This document shows positions 54,801 through 64,000 of a stretch of 64,000 bases of DNA, piece after piece (position 1 is the stretch's first letter; every line of letters starts with the position of its first letter). The DNA is from Luzula sylvatica. Its lineage: Eukaryota; Streptophyta; Magnoliopsida; Poales; Juncaceae. The position numbers and the translations under genes are program-made. The notes beneath the pieces are model-generated. The model was not told where the DNA came from and searched no databases. It saw only the letters and a program-made list of their open reading frames with translations. The stretch spans positions 40,617,543-40,681,542 of the forward strand of contig OX326961.1 in assembly GCA_946800325.1 (NCBI GenBank). The letters run 5' to 3'.

Positions 54801-56403
54801 ATCTTGTTTTGAATCGAAAAACAAACTATGTTAGTGTTTGTGAAATTTGGTGAAAAGTTATGTACAAAAAGGTACGATACAAATGATCTAAAAACACGTT
54901 ATTTGAACTCCTCAAAGCGTTAAAAGCTTGTTTTGAATCGAAACTCAAACTTTCTTAGTGTTTGTGAAATTTCGTGAAAAGTTATGTAGTAAAAGATACG
55001 ATACAAATGATCTAAAACATGTCATTTGAACTCCTCAAAGCGTTAAAATCTTGTTTTGAATCGAAAAACAAACTTTCTTAGTGTTTGTGAAATTTGGTGA
55101 AAAGTTATGTAGTAAAAGATACGATACAAAGGATCTAGAAACACGTTATTTGAACTCCTCAAAGCGTTAAAATCTTGTTTTGAATCGAAAAACAAACTTT
55201 CTTAGTGTTTGTGAAATTTGGTGAAAAGTTATGTACTAAAAGATACGATACAAATGATCTAGAAACACGTTATTTGAACTCCTCAAAGCGTTAAAATCTT
55301 GTTTTGAATCGAAAAACAAACTATCTTAGTGTTTGTGAAATTTGGTGAAAAGTTATGTACTAAAAGATACGATACAAATGATCTAGAAACACGTTATTTG
55401 AACTCCTCAAAGCGTTAAAAGCTTGTTTTGAATCGAAACACAAACTTTCTTAGTGTTTGTGAAATTTCGTGAAAAGTTATGTAGTAAAAGATACGATACA
55501 AAGGATCTAAAAACAGGTTATTTGAACTCCTCAAAGCGTTAAAATCTTGTTTTGAATCGAAAAACAAACTTTCTTAGTGTTTGTGAAATTTGGAGAAAAG
55601 TTACGTAGTAAAAGATACGATACAAATGATCTTAAAACACGTTATTTGAACTACTCAAAGCGTTAAAATCTTGTTTTGAATCGAAAAACAAACTTTCTTA
55701 GTGTTTGTGAAATTCGGTGAAAAGTTATGTAGTAAAAGATACGGTACAAATGATCTAAAAACACGTTATTTGAGCTCCTCAAAGCGTTAAAATCTTGTTT
55801 AGAATCGAAAAACAAACTATCTTAGTGTTTGTGAAATTTGGTGAAAAGTTATGTACTAAAAGATACGATACAAATGATCTTAAAACACGTTATTTGAACT
55901 CGTCAAAGCGTTAAAATCTTGTTTTGAATCTAAAAACAAACTTTCTTAGTGTTTGTGAAATTTTGTGAAAAGTTACGTGGTAAAAGATACGATACAAATG
56001 ATCTAAAAACACGTTATTTGAACTCCTCACAGCGTTAAAATCTTGTTTTGAATCGAAAAACAAACTATCTTAGTGTTTGTGAAATTTGGTGAAAAGTTAT
56101 GTACGAAAAGATAGGATACAAATGATCTAAAAACACGTCATTTGAGCTCCTCAAAGCGTTAAAAGCTTGTTTTGAATCGAAAAACAAACTTTCTTAGTGT
56201 TTGTGATATTTGGTGATAAGTTATGTAGTAAAAGATACGATACAAATGATCTTAAAACACGTTATTTGAACTCGTGAAAGCGTTAAAATCTTGTTTTGAA
56301 TCGAAAAACAAACTTTCTTAGTGTTTGTGAAATTTGGTGAAAAGATCTGTAGTAAAAGATACGATACAAATGATCTTAAAACACGTTATTTGAACTCGTC
56401 AAA
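48721..56403. repeat. 62-monomer higher-order repeat, copy 2 (7,683 bp)
   Basis: Same class order as 41037-48720. It is one base shorter because the first E lost a g (gaatcaaaaac instead of gaatcgaaaaac, near 48743), making that monomer 123 bp. The same deletion opens the next copy at 56404, so this copy and the next are closer relatives of each other than of copy 1. The shared change atacgtcat in D' (49689 and 57371) supports this. O monomers start at 50084, 50951, 54050 and 54917. Confidence 0.94.
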
Positions 56404-58880
56404 GCGTTAAAATCTTGTTTTGAATCAAAAACAAACTTTCTTAGTGTTTGTGAAATTTGGTGAAAAGTTATGTGGTAAAAGATACGATACAAATGATCTA
56501 GAAACACGTTATTTGAACTCCTCAAAGCGTTAAAATCTTGTTTTGAATCGAAAAACAAACTATCTTAGTGTTTGTGAAATTTGGTGAAAAGTTATGTACT
56601 AAAAGATACGATACAAATGATCTAGAAACACGTTATTTGAACTCCTCAAAGCGTTAAAAGCTTGTTTTGAATCGAAACACAAACTTTCTTAGTGTTTGTG
56701 AAATTTCGTGAAAAGTTATGTAGTAAAAGATACGATACAAAGGATCTAAAAACAGGTTATTTGAACTCCTCAAAGCGTTAAAATCTTGTTCTGAATCGAA
56801 AAACAAACTTTCTTAGTGTTTGTGAAATTTGGAGAAAAGTTACGTACTAAAAGATACGATACAAATGATCTTAAAACACGTTATTTGAACTACTCAAAGC
56901 GTTAAAATCTTGTTTTGAATCGAAAAACAAACTTTCTTAGTGTTTGTGAAATTCGGTGAAAAGTTGTGTAGTAAAAGATACGGTACAAATGATCTAAAAA
57001 CACGTTATTTGAGCTCCTCAAAGCGTTAAAATCTTGTTTAGAATCGAAAAACAAACTATCTTAGTGTTTGTGAAATTTGGTGAAAAGTTATGTACTAAAA
57101 GATACGATACAAATGATCTTAAAACACGTTATTTGAACTCGTCAAAGCGTTAAAATCTTGTTTTGAACATAAAAACAAACTTTCTTAGTGTTTGTGAAAT
57201 TTTGTGAAAAGTTACGTGGTAAAAGATACGATACAAATGATCTACAGACACGTTATTTGAACTCCTCACAGCGTTAAAATCTTGTTTTGAATCGAAAAAC
57301 AAACTATCTTAGTGTTTGTGAAATTTGGTGAAAAGTTATGTACGAAAAGATACGATACAAATGATCTAAAAATACGTCATTTGAGCTCCTCAAAGCGTTA
57401 AAAGCTTGTTTTGAATCGAAAAACAAACTTTCTTAGTGTTTGTGATATTTGGTGATAAGTTATGTAGTAAAAGATACGATACAAATGATCTTAAAACACG
57501 TTATTTGAACTCGTCAAAGCGTTAAAATCTTGTTTTGAATCGAAAAACAAACTTTCTTAGTGTTTGTGAAATTTGGTGAAAAGTTATGTGGTAAAAGATA
57601 CGGTACAAATGATCTAAAAACACGTTATTTGAACTCCTCAAAGCGTTAAAATCTTGTTTTGAATCGAAAAACAAACTATGTTAGTGTTTGTGAAATTTGG
57701 TGAAAAGTTATGTACTAAAAGGTACGATACAAATGATCTAAAAACACGTTATTTGAACTCCTCAAAGCGTTAAAAGCTTGTTTTGAATCGAAACTCAAAC
57801 TTTCTTAGTGTTTGTGAAATTTCGTGAAAAGTTATGTAGTAAAAGATACGATACAAATGATCTAAAACATGTTATTTGAACTCCTCAAAGCGCTAAAATC
57901 TTGTTTTGAATCGAAAAACAAACTTTCTTAGTGTTTGTGAAATTTGGTGAAAAGTTATGTAGTAAAAGATACGATACAAAGGATCTAAAAACACGTTATT
58001 TGAACTCCTCAAAGCGTTAAAATCTTGTTTTGAATCGAAAAACAAACTTTCTTAGTGTTTGTGAAATTTGGTGAAAAGTTACGTAGTAAAAGATACGATA
58101 CAAATGATCTACAAACATGTTATTTGAACTACTCAAAGCGTTAAAATCTTGTTTTGAATCGAAAAACAAACTTTCTTAGTGTTTGTGAAATTCGGTGAAA
58201 AGTTATGTAGTAAAAGATACGATACAAATGATCTAAAAACACGTTATTTGAGCTCCTCAAAGCGTTAAAAGTGTGTTTTGAATCGAAAAACAAACTTTCT
58301 TAGTGTTTGTGAAATTTGGTGAAAAGATCTGTAGTAAAAGATACGATACAAATGATCTTAAAACACGTTATTTGAACTCGTCAAAGCGTTAAAATCTTGT
58401 TTTGAATCGAAAAACAAACTTTCTTAGTGTTTGTGAAATTTGGTGAAAAGTTATGTGGTAAAAGATACGGTACAAATGATCTAAAAACACGTTATTTGAA
58501 CTCCTCAAAGCGTTAAAATCTTGTTTTGAATCGAAAAACAAACTATGTTAGTGTTTGTGAAATTTGGTGAAAAGTTATGTACTAAAAGGTACGATACAAA
58601 TGATCTAAAAACACGTTATTTGAACTCCTCAAAGCGTTAAAAGCTTGTTTTGAATCGAAACTCAAACTTTCTTAGTGTTTGTGAAATTTCGTGAAAAGTT
58701 ATGTAGTAAAAGATACGATACAAATGATCTAAAACATGTTATTTGAACTCCTCAAAGCGCTAAAATCTTGTTTTGAATCGAAAAACAAACTTTCTTAGTG
58801 TTTGTGAAATTTGGTGAAAAGTTATGTAGTAAAAGATACGATACAAAGGATCTAAAAACACGTTATTTGAACTCCTCAAA

Positions 58881-59872
58881 GCGTTAAAATCTTGTTTTGA
58901 ATCGAAAAACAAACTTTCTTAGTGTTTGTGAAATTTGGAGAAAAGTTACGTAGTAAAAGATACGATACAAATGATCTTAAAACACGTTATTTGAACTACT
59001 CAAAGCGTTAAAATCTTGTTTTGAATCGAAAAACAAACTTTCTTAGTGTTTGTGAAATTCGGTGAAAAGTTATGTAGTAAAAGATACGGTACAAATGATC
59101 TAAAAACACGTTATTTGAGCTCCTCAAAGCGTTAAAATCTTGTTTTGAATCGAAAAACAAACTTTCTTAGTGTTTGTGAAATTTGGAGAAAAGTTACGTA
59201 GTAAAAGATACGATACAAATGATCTTAAAACACGTTATTTGAACTACTCAAAGCGTTAAAATCTTGTTTTGAATCGAAAAACAAACTTTCTTAGTGTTTG
59301 TGAAATTCGGTGAAAAGTTATGTAGTAAAAGATACGGTACAAATGATCTAAAAACACGTTATTTGAGCTCCTCAAAGCGTTAAAATCTTGTTTTGAATCG
59401 AAAAACAAACTTTCTTAGTGTTTGTGAAATTCGGTGAAAAGTTATGTAGTAAAAGATACGGTACAAATGATCTAAAAACACGTTATTTGAGCTCCTCAAA
59501 GCGTTAAAATCTTGTTTTGAATCGAAAAACAAACTTTCTTAGTGTTTGTGAAATTTGGAGAAAAGTTACGTAGTAAAAGATACGATACAAATGATCTTAA
59601 AACACGTTATTTGAACTACTCAAAGCGTTAAAATCTTGTTTTGAATCGAAAAACAAACTTTCTTAGTGTTTGTGAAATTCGGTGAAAAGTTATGTAGTAA
59701 AAGATACGGTACAAATGATCTAAAAACACGTTATTTGAGCTCCTCAAAGCGTTAAAATCTTGTTTTGAATCGAAAAACAAACTTTCTTAGTGTTTGTGAA
59801 ATTCGGTGAAAAGTTATGTAGTAAAAGATACGGTACAAATGATCTAAAAACACGTTATTTGAGCTCCTCAAA
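58881..59872. repeat. Local P/Q dimer and trimer expansion
   Basis: Eight monomers, P-Q-P-Q-Q-P-Q-Q, starting at 58881, 59005, 59129, 59253, 59377, 59501, 59625 and 59749, followed by R at 59873. Copy 2 has P-Q-P-Q there (51198-51693), and the 41-mer has P-Q-P'. P is marked by ttggaga, tacgtagt and gaactact; Q by attcggtg, gatacgg and gagctcct. The pattern reads as P-Q followed by two tandem copies of P-Q-Q (372 bp), probably the smallest-scale and among the latest expansions in the window. Confidence 0.88.
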
Positions 59873-60864
59873 GCGTTAAAATCTTGTTTAGAATCGAAAA
59901 ACAAACTATCTTAGTGTTTGTGAAATTTGGTGAAAAGTTATGTACTAAAAGATACGATACAAATGATCTTAAAACACGTTATTTGAACTCGTCAAAGCGT
60001 TAAAATCTTGTTTTGAATCTAAAAACAAACTTACTTAGTGTTTGTGAAATTTTGTGAAAAGTTACGTGGTAAAAGATACGATACAAATGATCTAAAAACA
60101 CGTTATTTGAACTCCTCACAGCGTTAAAATCTTGTTTTGAATCGAAAAACAAACTTTCTTAGTGTTTGTGATATTTGGTGATAAGTTATGTAGTAAAAGA
60201 TACGATACAAATGATCTTAAAACACGTTATTTGAACTCGTGAAAGCGTTAAAATCTTGTTTTGAATCGAAAAACAAACTTTCTTAGTGTTTGTGAAATTT
60301 GGTGAAAAGTTATGTGGTAAAAGATACGGTACAAATGATCTAAAAACACGTTATTTGAACTCCTCAAAGCGTTAAAATCTTGTTTTGAATCGAAAAACAA
60401 ACTATGTTAGTGTTTGTGAAATTTGGTGAAAAGTTATGTACTAAAAGATACGATACAAATGATCTAGAAACACGTTATTTGAACTCCTCAAAGCGTTAAA
60501 AGCTTGTTTTGAATCGAAACACAAACTTTCTTAGTGTTTGTGAAATTTCGTGAAAAGTTATGTAGTAAAAGATACGATACAAAGGATCTAAAAACACGTT
60601 ATTTGAACTCCTCAAAGCGTTAAAATCTTGTTTTGAATCGAAAAACAAACTTTCTTAGTGTTTGTGAAATTTGGTGAAAAGTTATGTACTAAAAGATACG
60701 ATACAAATGATCTAGAAACACGTTATTTGAACTCCTCAAAGCGTTAAAAGCTTGTTTTGAATCGAAACACAAACTTTCTTAGTGTTTGTGAAATTTCGTG
60801 AAAAGTTATGTAGTAAAAGATACGATACAAAGGATCTAAAAACACGTTATTTGAACTCCTCAAA

Positions 60865-60988
60865 GCGTTAAAATCTTGTTTTGAATCGAAAAACAAACTT
60901 TCTTAATGTTTGTGAAATTTGGTGAAAAGTTATGTACTAAAAGGTACGATACAAATGATCTAAAAACACGTTATTTGAACTCCTCAAA
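60865..60988. repeat. U/N' hybrid monomer at a two-monomer deletion
   Basis: The left part has cttaatg, the marker of U. The right part has ggtgaaaag, tatgtact, aaaaggtac and gatctaaaaa, the marks of N'. It is followed by O. Elsewhere U is followed by M, N' and O, so two monomers (248 bp) are gone. The switch lies between about monomer positions 46 and 62. Confidence 0.85.
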
Positions 60989-61483
60989 GCGTTAAAAGCT
61001 TGTTTTGAATCGAAACTCAAACTTTCTTAGTGTTTGTGAAATTTCGTGAAAAGTTATGTAGTAAAAGATACGATACAAATGATCTAAAACATGTTATTTG
61101 AACTCCTCAAAGCGTTAAAATCTTGTTTTGAATCGAAAAACAAACTTTCTTAGTGTTTGTGAAATTTGGTGAATAGTTAGGTAGTAAAAGATACGATACA
61201 AAGGATCTAGAAACACGTTATTTGAACTCCTCAAAGCGTTAAAATCTTGTTTTGAATCGAAAAACAAACTTTCTTAGTGTTTGTGAAATTTGGTGAAAAG
61301 TTACGTAGTAAAAGATACGATACAAATGATCTACAAACATGTTATTTGAACTACTCAAAGCGTTAAAATCTTGTTTTGAATCGAAAAACAAACTTTCTTA
61401 GTGTTTGTGAAATTTGGAGAAAAGTTACGTAGTAAAAGATACGATACAAATGATCTTAAAACACGTTATTTGAACTACTCAAA

Positions 61484-61607
61484 GCGTTAAAATCTTGTTT
61501 TGAATCGAAACACAAACTTTCTTAGTGTTTGTGAAATTTCGTGAAAAGTTATTTAGTAAAAGATACGATACAAAGGATCTAAAAACACGTTATTTGAACT
61601 CCTCAAA
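61484..61607. repeat. Q/G hybrid monomer at a three-monomer deletion
   Basis: Preceded by P with gaactact and starting with Q-type gcgttaaaatc, it then has acacaaac, ttcgtg, aaagg and gaactcctcaaaacg, the marks of the G that precedes U'. Relative to the 41-mer order Q-R-V-G-U', three monomers (372 bp) were lost. It also carries a private ttatttagt (ttatgtagt elsewhere). Confidence 0.84.
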
Positions 61608-63466
61608 ACGTTAAAATCTTGTTTTGAATCGAAAAACAAACTTTCTTAGTGTTTGTGAAATTTGGTGATAAGTTATGTAGTAAAAGATACGATACAAATG
61701 ATCTTAAAACACGTTATTTGAACTCGTCAAAGCGTTAAAATCTTGTTTTGAATCGAAAAACAAACTTTCTTAGTGTTTGTGAAATTTGGTGAAAAGTTAT
61801 GTGGTAAAAGATACGGTACAAATGATCTAAAAACACGTTATTTGAACTCCTCAAAGCGTTAAAATCTTGTTTTGAATCGAAAAACAAACTATGTTAGTGT
61901 TTGTGAAATTTGGTGAAAAGTTATGTACAAAAAGGTACGATACAAATGATCTAAAAACACGTTATTTGAACTCCTCAAAGCGTTAAAAGCTTGTTTTGAA
62001 TCGAAACTCAAACTTTCTTAGTGTTTGTGAAATTTCGTGAAAAGTTATGTAGTAAAAGATACGATACAAATGATCTAAAACATGTCATTTGAACTCCTCA
62101 AAGCGTTAAAATCTTGTTTTGAATCGAAAAACAAACTTTCTTAGTGTTTGTGAAATTTGGTGAAAAGTTATGTAGTAAAAGATACGATACAAAGGATCTA
62201 GAAACACGTTATTTGAACTCCTCAAAGCGTTAAAATCTTGTTTTGAATCGAAAAACAAACTTTCTTAGTGTTTGTGAAATTTGGTGAAAAGTTATGTGGT
62301 AAAAGATACGATACAAATGATCTAGAAACACGTTATTTGAACTCCTCAAAGCGTTAAAATCTTGTTTTGAATCGAAAAACAAACTATCTTAGTGTTTGTG
62401 AAATTTGGTGAAAAGTTATGTACTAAAAGATACGATACAAATGATCTAGAAACACGTTATTTGAACTCCTCAAAGCGTTAAAAGCTTGTTTTGAATCGAA
62501 ACACAAACTTTCTTAGTGTTTGTGAAATTTCGTGAAAAGTTATGTAGTAAAAGATACGATACAAAGGATCTAAAAACAGGTTATTTGAACTCCTCAAAGC
62601 GTTAAAATCTTGTTTTGAATCGAAAAACAAACTTTCTTAGTGTTTGTGAAATTTGGAGAAAAGTTACGTAGTAAAAGATACGATACAAATGATCTTAAAA
62701 CACGTTATTTGAACTACTCAAAGCGTTAAAATCTTGTTTTGAATCGAAAAACAAACTTTCTTAGTGTTTGTGAAATTCGGTGAAAAGTTATGTAGTAAAA
62801 GATACGGTACAAATGATCTAAAAACACGTTATTTGAGCTCCTCAAAGCGTTAAAATCTTGTTTAGAATCGAAAAACAAACTATCTTAGTGTTTGTGAAAT
62901 TTGGTGAAAATTTATGTACTAAAAGATACGATACAAATGATCTTAAAACACGTTATTTGAACTCGTCAAAGCGTTAAAATCTTGTTTTGAATCTAAAAAC
63001 AAACTTTCTTAGTGTTTGTGAAATTTTGTGAAAAGTTACGTGGTAAAAGATACGATACAAATGATCTAAAAACACGTTATTTGAACTCCTCACAGCGTTA
63101 AAATCTTGTTTTGAATCGAAAAACAAACTATCTTAGTGTTTGTGAAATTTGGTGAAAAGTTATGTACGAAAAGATAGGATACAAATGATCTAAAAACACG
63201 TCATTTGAGCTCCTCAAAGCGTTAAAAGCTTGTTTTGAATCGAAAAACAAACTTTCTTAGTGTTTGTGATATTTGGTGATAAGTTATGTAGTAAAAGATA
63301 CGATACAAATGATCTTAAAACACGTTATTTGAACTCGTGAAAGCGTTAAAATCTTGTTTTGAATCGAAAAACAAACTTTCTTAGTGTTTGTGAAATTTGG
63401 TGAAAAGATCTGTAGTAAAAGATACGATACAAATGATCTTAAAACACGTTATTTGAACTCGTCAAA

Positions 63467-64000
63467 GCGTTAAAATCTTGTTTTGAATCGAAAAACAAAC
63501 TTTCTTAGTGTTTGTGAAATTTGGTGAAAAGTTATGTGGTAAAAGATACGATACAAATGATCTAAAAACACGTTATTTGAACTCCTCAAAGCGTTAAAAT
63601 CTTGTTTTGAATCGAAACACAAACTATCTTAGTGTTTGTGAAATTTGGTGAAAAGTTATGTACTAAAAGATACGATACAAATGATCTAGAAACACGTTAT
63701 TTGAACTCCTCAAAGCGTTAAAAGCTTGTTTTGAATCGAAACACAAACTTTCTTAGTGTTTGTGAAATTTCGTGAAAAGTTATGTAGTAAAAGATACGAT
63801 ACAAAGGATCTAAAAACAGGTTATTTGAACTCCTCAAAGCGTTAAAATCTTGTTCTGAATCGAAAAACAAACTTTCTTAGTGTTTGTGAAATTTGGTGAA
63901 AAGTTACGTAGTAAAAGATACGATACAAATGATCTAAAAACACGTTATTTGAACTCCTCAAAGCGTTAAAAGGTTGTTTTGAATCGAAACTCAAACTTTC
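63467..64000. repeat. Start of a further unit, divergent, cut by window edge
   Basis: Four monomers and 38 bp: E-like (gtggt, but gatctaaaa in place of gatctaga), F-like with acacaaac (63591), G' (63715), P-like with gttctg but ggtgaaaag and gaactcct (63839), then a partial monomer at 63963 with the otherwise unseen aaaggttg and the O-type actcaaac. The order E-F-G'-P matches the start of the 62-monomer unit, but each of E, F and P has changed bases. This could be an older copy or an exchange product. Confidence 0.8.

Larger units (their letters stand above)
56404..63466. repeat. 62-monomer higher-order repeat, copy 3, remodelled to 57 monomers (7,063 bp)
   Basis: Compared with copy 2, four changes account exactly for the length: +496 bp (four extra P/Q monomers, 58881-59872), -992 bp (the eight-monomer run from the G/P hybrid through C', A* and T is absent), -248 bp (U and N' fused at 60865), and +124 bp (Q/G hybrid at 61484, then U' and M, in place of Q-R-hybrid). 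Thus 7,683 + 496 - 992 - 248 + 124 = 7,063. The first half, to about 58,880, follows copy 2 closely. The half from 61608 resembles the U'-to-B end of the 41-monomer unit rather than copy 2. Confidence 0.9.
1..64000. repeat. 124-bp tandem satellite array filling the window
   Basis: The anchor gcgttaaaa recurs every 124 bp from position 7 to position 63963 (7, 131, 255, 379, 503 and so on). Summing the units gives 516 complete monomers plus a 6-bp partial at the left edge and a 38-bp partial at the right. Conserved consensus segments are 12-18 ttgtttt, 24-34 gaaaaacaaac, 39-51 ttagtgtttgtga, 53-60 atttggtg, 79-91 gatacgatacaaa, 93-98 gatcta and 107-120 ttatttgaactcct. The consensus has 35 G+C in 124 bases (28%). 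All monomers run in the same direction, with no inversion or insertion. Known biology: long homogeneous satellites with higher-order repeats lie in centromeres and heterochromatin, and may bind CENH3/CENP-A nucleosomes. That role is inferred here, not shown. I do not recognise the family with certainty. Confidence 0.98.

Noticed and set aside
1..64000. CRISPR array, because of regular repeats
   Set aside because: There are no unique spacers: the whole 124-bp period is conserved and the variation follows higher-order classes. The AT-rich multi-kilobase periodicity is that of eukaryotic satellite DNA.
1..64000. CENP-B box or other known centromere protein box
   Set aside because: No monomer segment has the ttcg and cggg cores in the right spacing; the closest, aatcgaaaaac, lacks the second core.
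1..64000. Telomere repeats, transposon ends, tRNA or rRNA genes within the array
   Set aside because: I looked for ttaggg/tttaggg runs, insertions breaking the 124-bp phase, and target-site duplications. The phase never breaks apart from 1-bp deletions, so no insertion can be present.

Overview
The whole 64 kb window is one uninterrupted satellite DNA array. I found no gene, RNA gene, transposon or other unique sequence. The array is built from head-to-tail monomers of 124 bp, all in the same orientation: about 516 complete monomers, with a partial one at each edge. The consensus is about 72% A+T. Of the 516 monomers, 28 are 123 bp because of a single-base deletion, and I saw no other length change. 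An array like this is typical of eukaryotic centromeric or heterochromatic DNA. A plant is plausible (AT-rich, CpG kept, no CENP-B box), but nothing here identifies the species, and centromere identity is inference.

Monomers are written here as class codes, defined by shared substitutions against the consensus (position 1 = the g of gcgtt). A = gatatt..gataag. B = gatctgtag. C = attttgtg, tacgtggt, cacagcg. D = tatctt, tacg, gatagg. E = gtggt, ctaga. F = tatctt, tact, ctaga. G = acacaaac, ttcgtg, aaagg. H = aatagctt. I = ctacaaacatg. J = attcggtg, gagctc. K = aaagtgtg. L = gataaac. M = gtggt, gatacgg. N = tatgtt, tact (N' adds aaaaggtac). O = actcaaac, ctaaaacatg, 123 bp. P = ttggaga. Q = attcggtg, gatacgg. 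R = gtttagaatc. S = gaatagttagg. T = tact, ctaga. U = gataag, gatctt (some copies also cttaatg or caaaacg). V = gaatct, tactgaaag. W = tagt, aaagg, ctaga. X = gcgctaaaat. A prime marks a minor variant.

Layout by higher-order period: (1) 7-6330, an 18-monomer repeat of 2,232 bp, 2.8 copies, with classes A-L only. (2) 6331-24554, a 70-monomer repeat of 8,678 bp, two full copies and seven monomers of a third; each copy joins an A-L half to an M-X half. (3) 24555-26537, a 16-monomer linker. (4) 26538-41036, a 41-monomer repeat of 5,081 bp in three copies; the middle copy is shortened to 35 monomers (4,337 bp). (5) 41037-63466, a 62-monomer repeat of about 7,683 bp: two full copies and a third remodelled to 57 monomers. 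(6) 63467-64000, the start of a further unit that already differs.

Copies within each domain look almost identical by eye. At the joins there are hybrid monomers whose two ends belong to different classes. Each length difference between copies is a whole number of monomers plus the known 1-bp deletions. This is the signature of repeated in-register unequal exchange. The 'system' here is therefore the array's layered expansion history and its conserved monomer architecture (two competing dyads, a GATAC direct repeat, a variable cassette at positions 65-74), not a set of genes.
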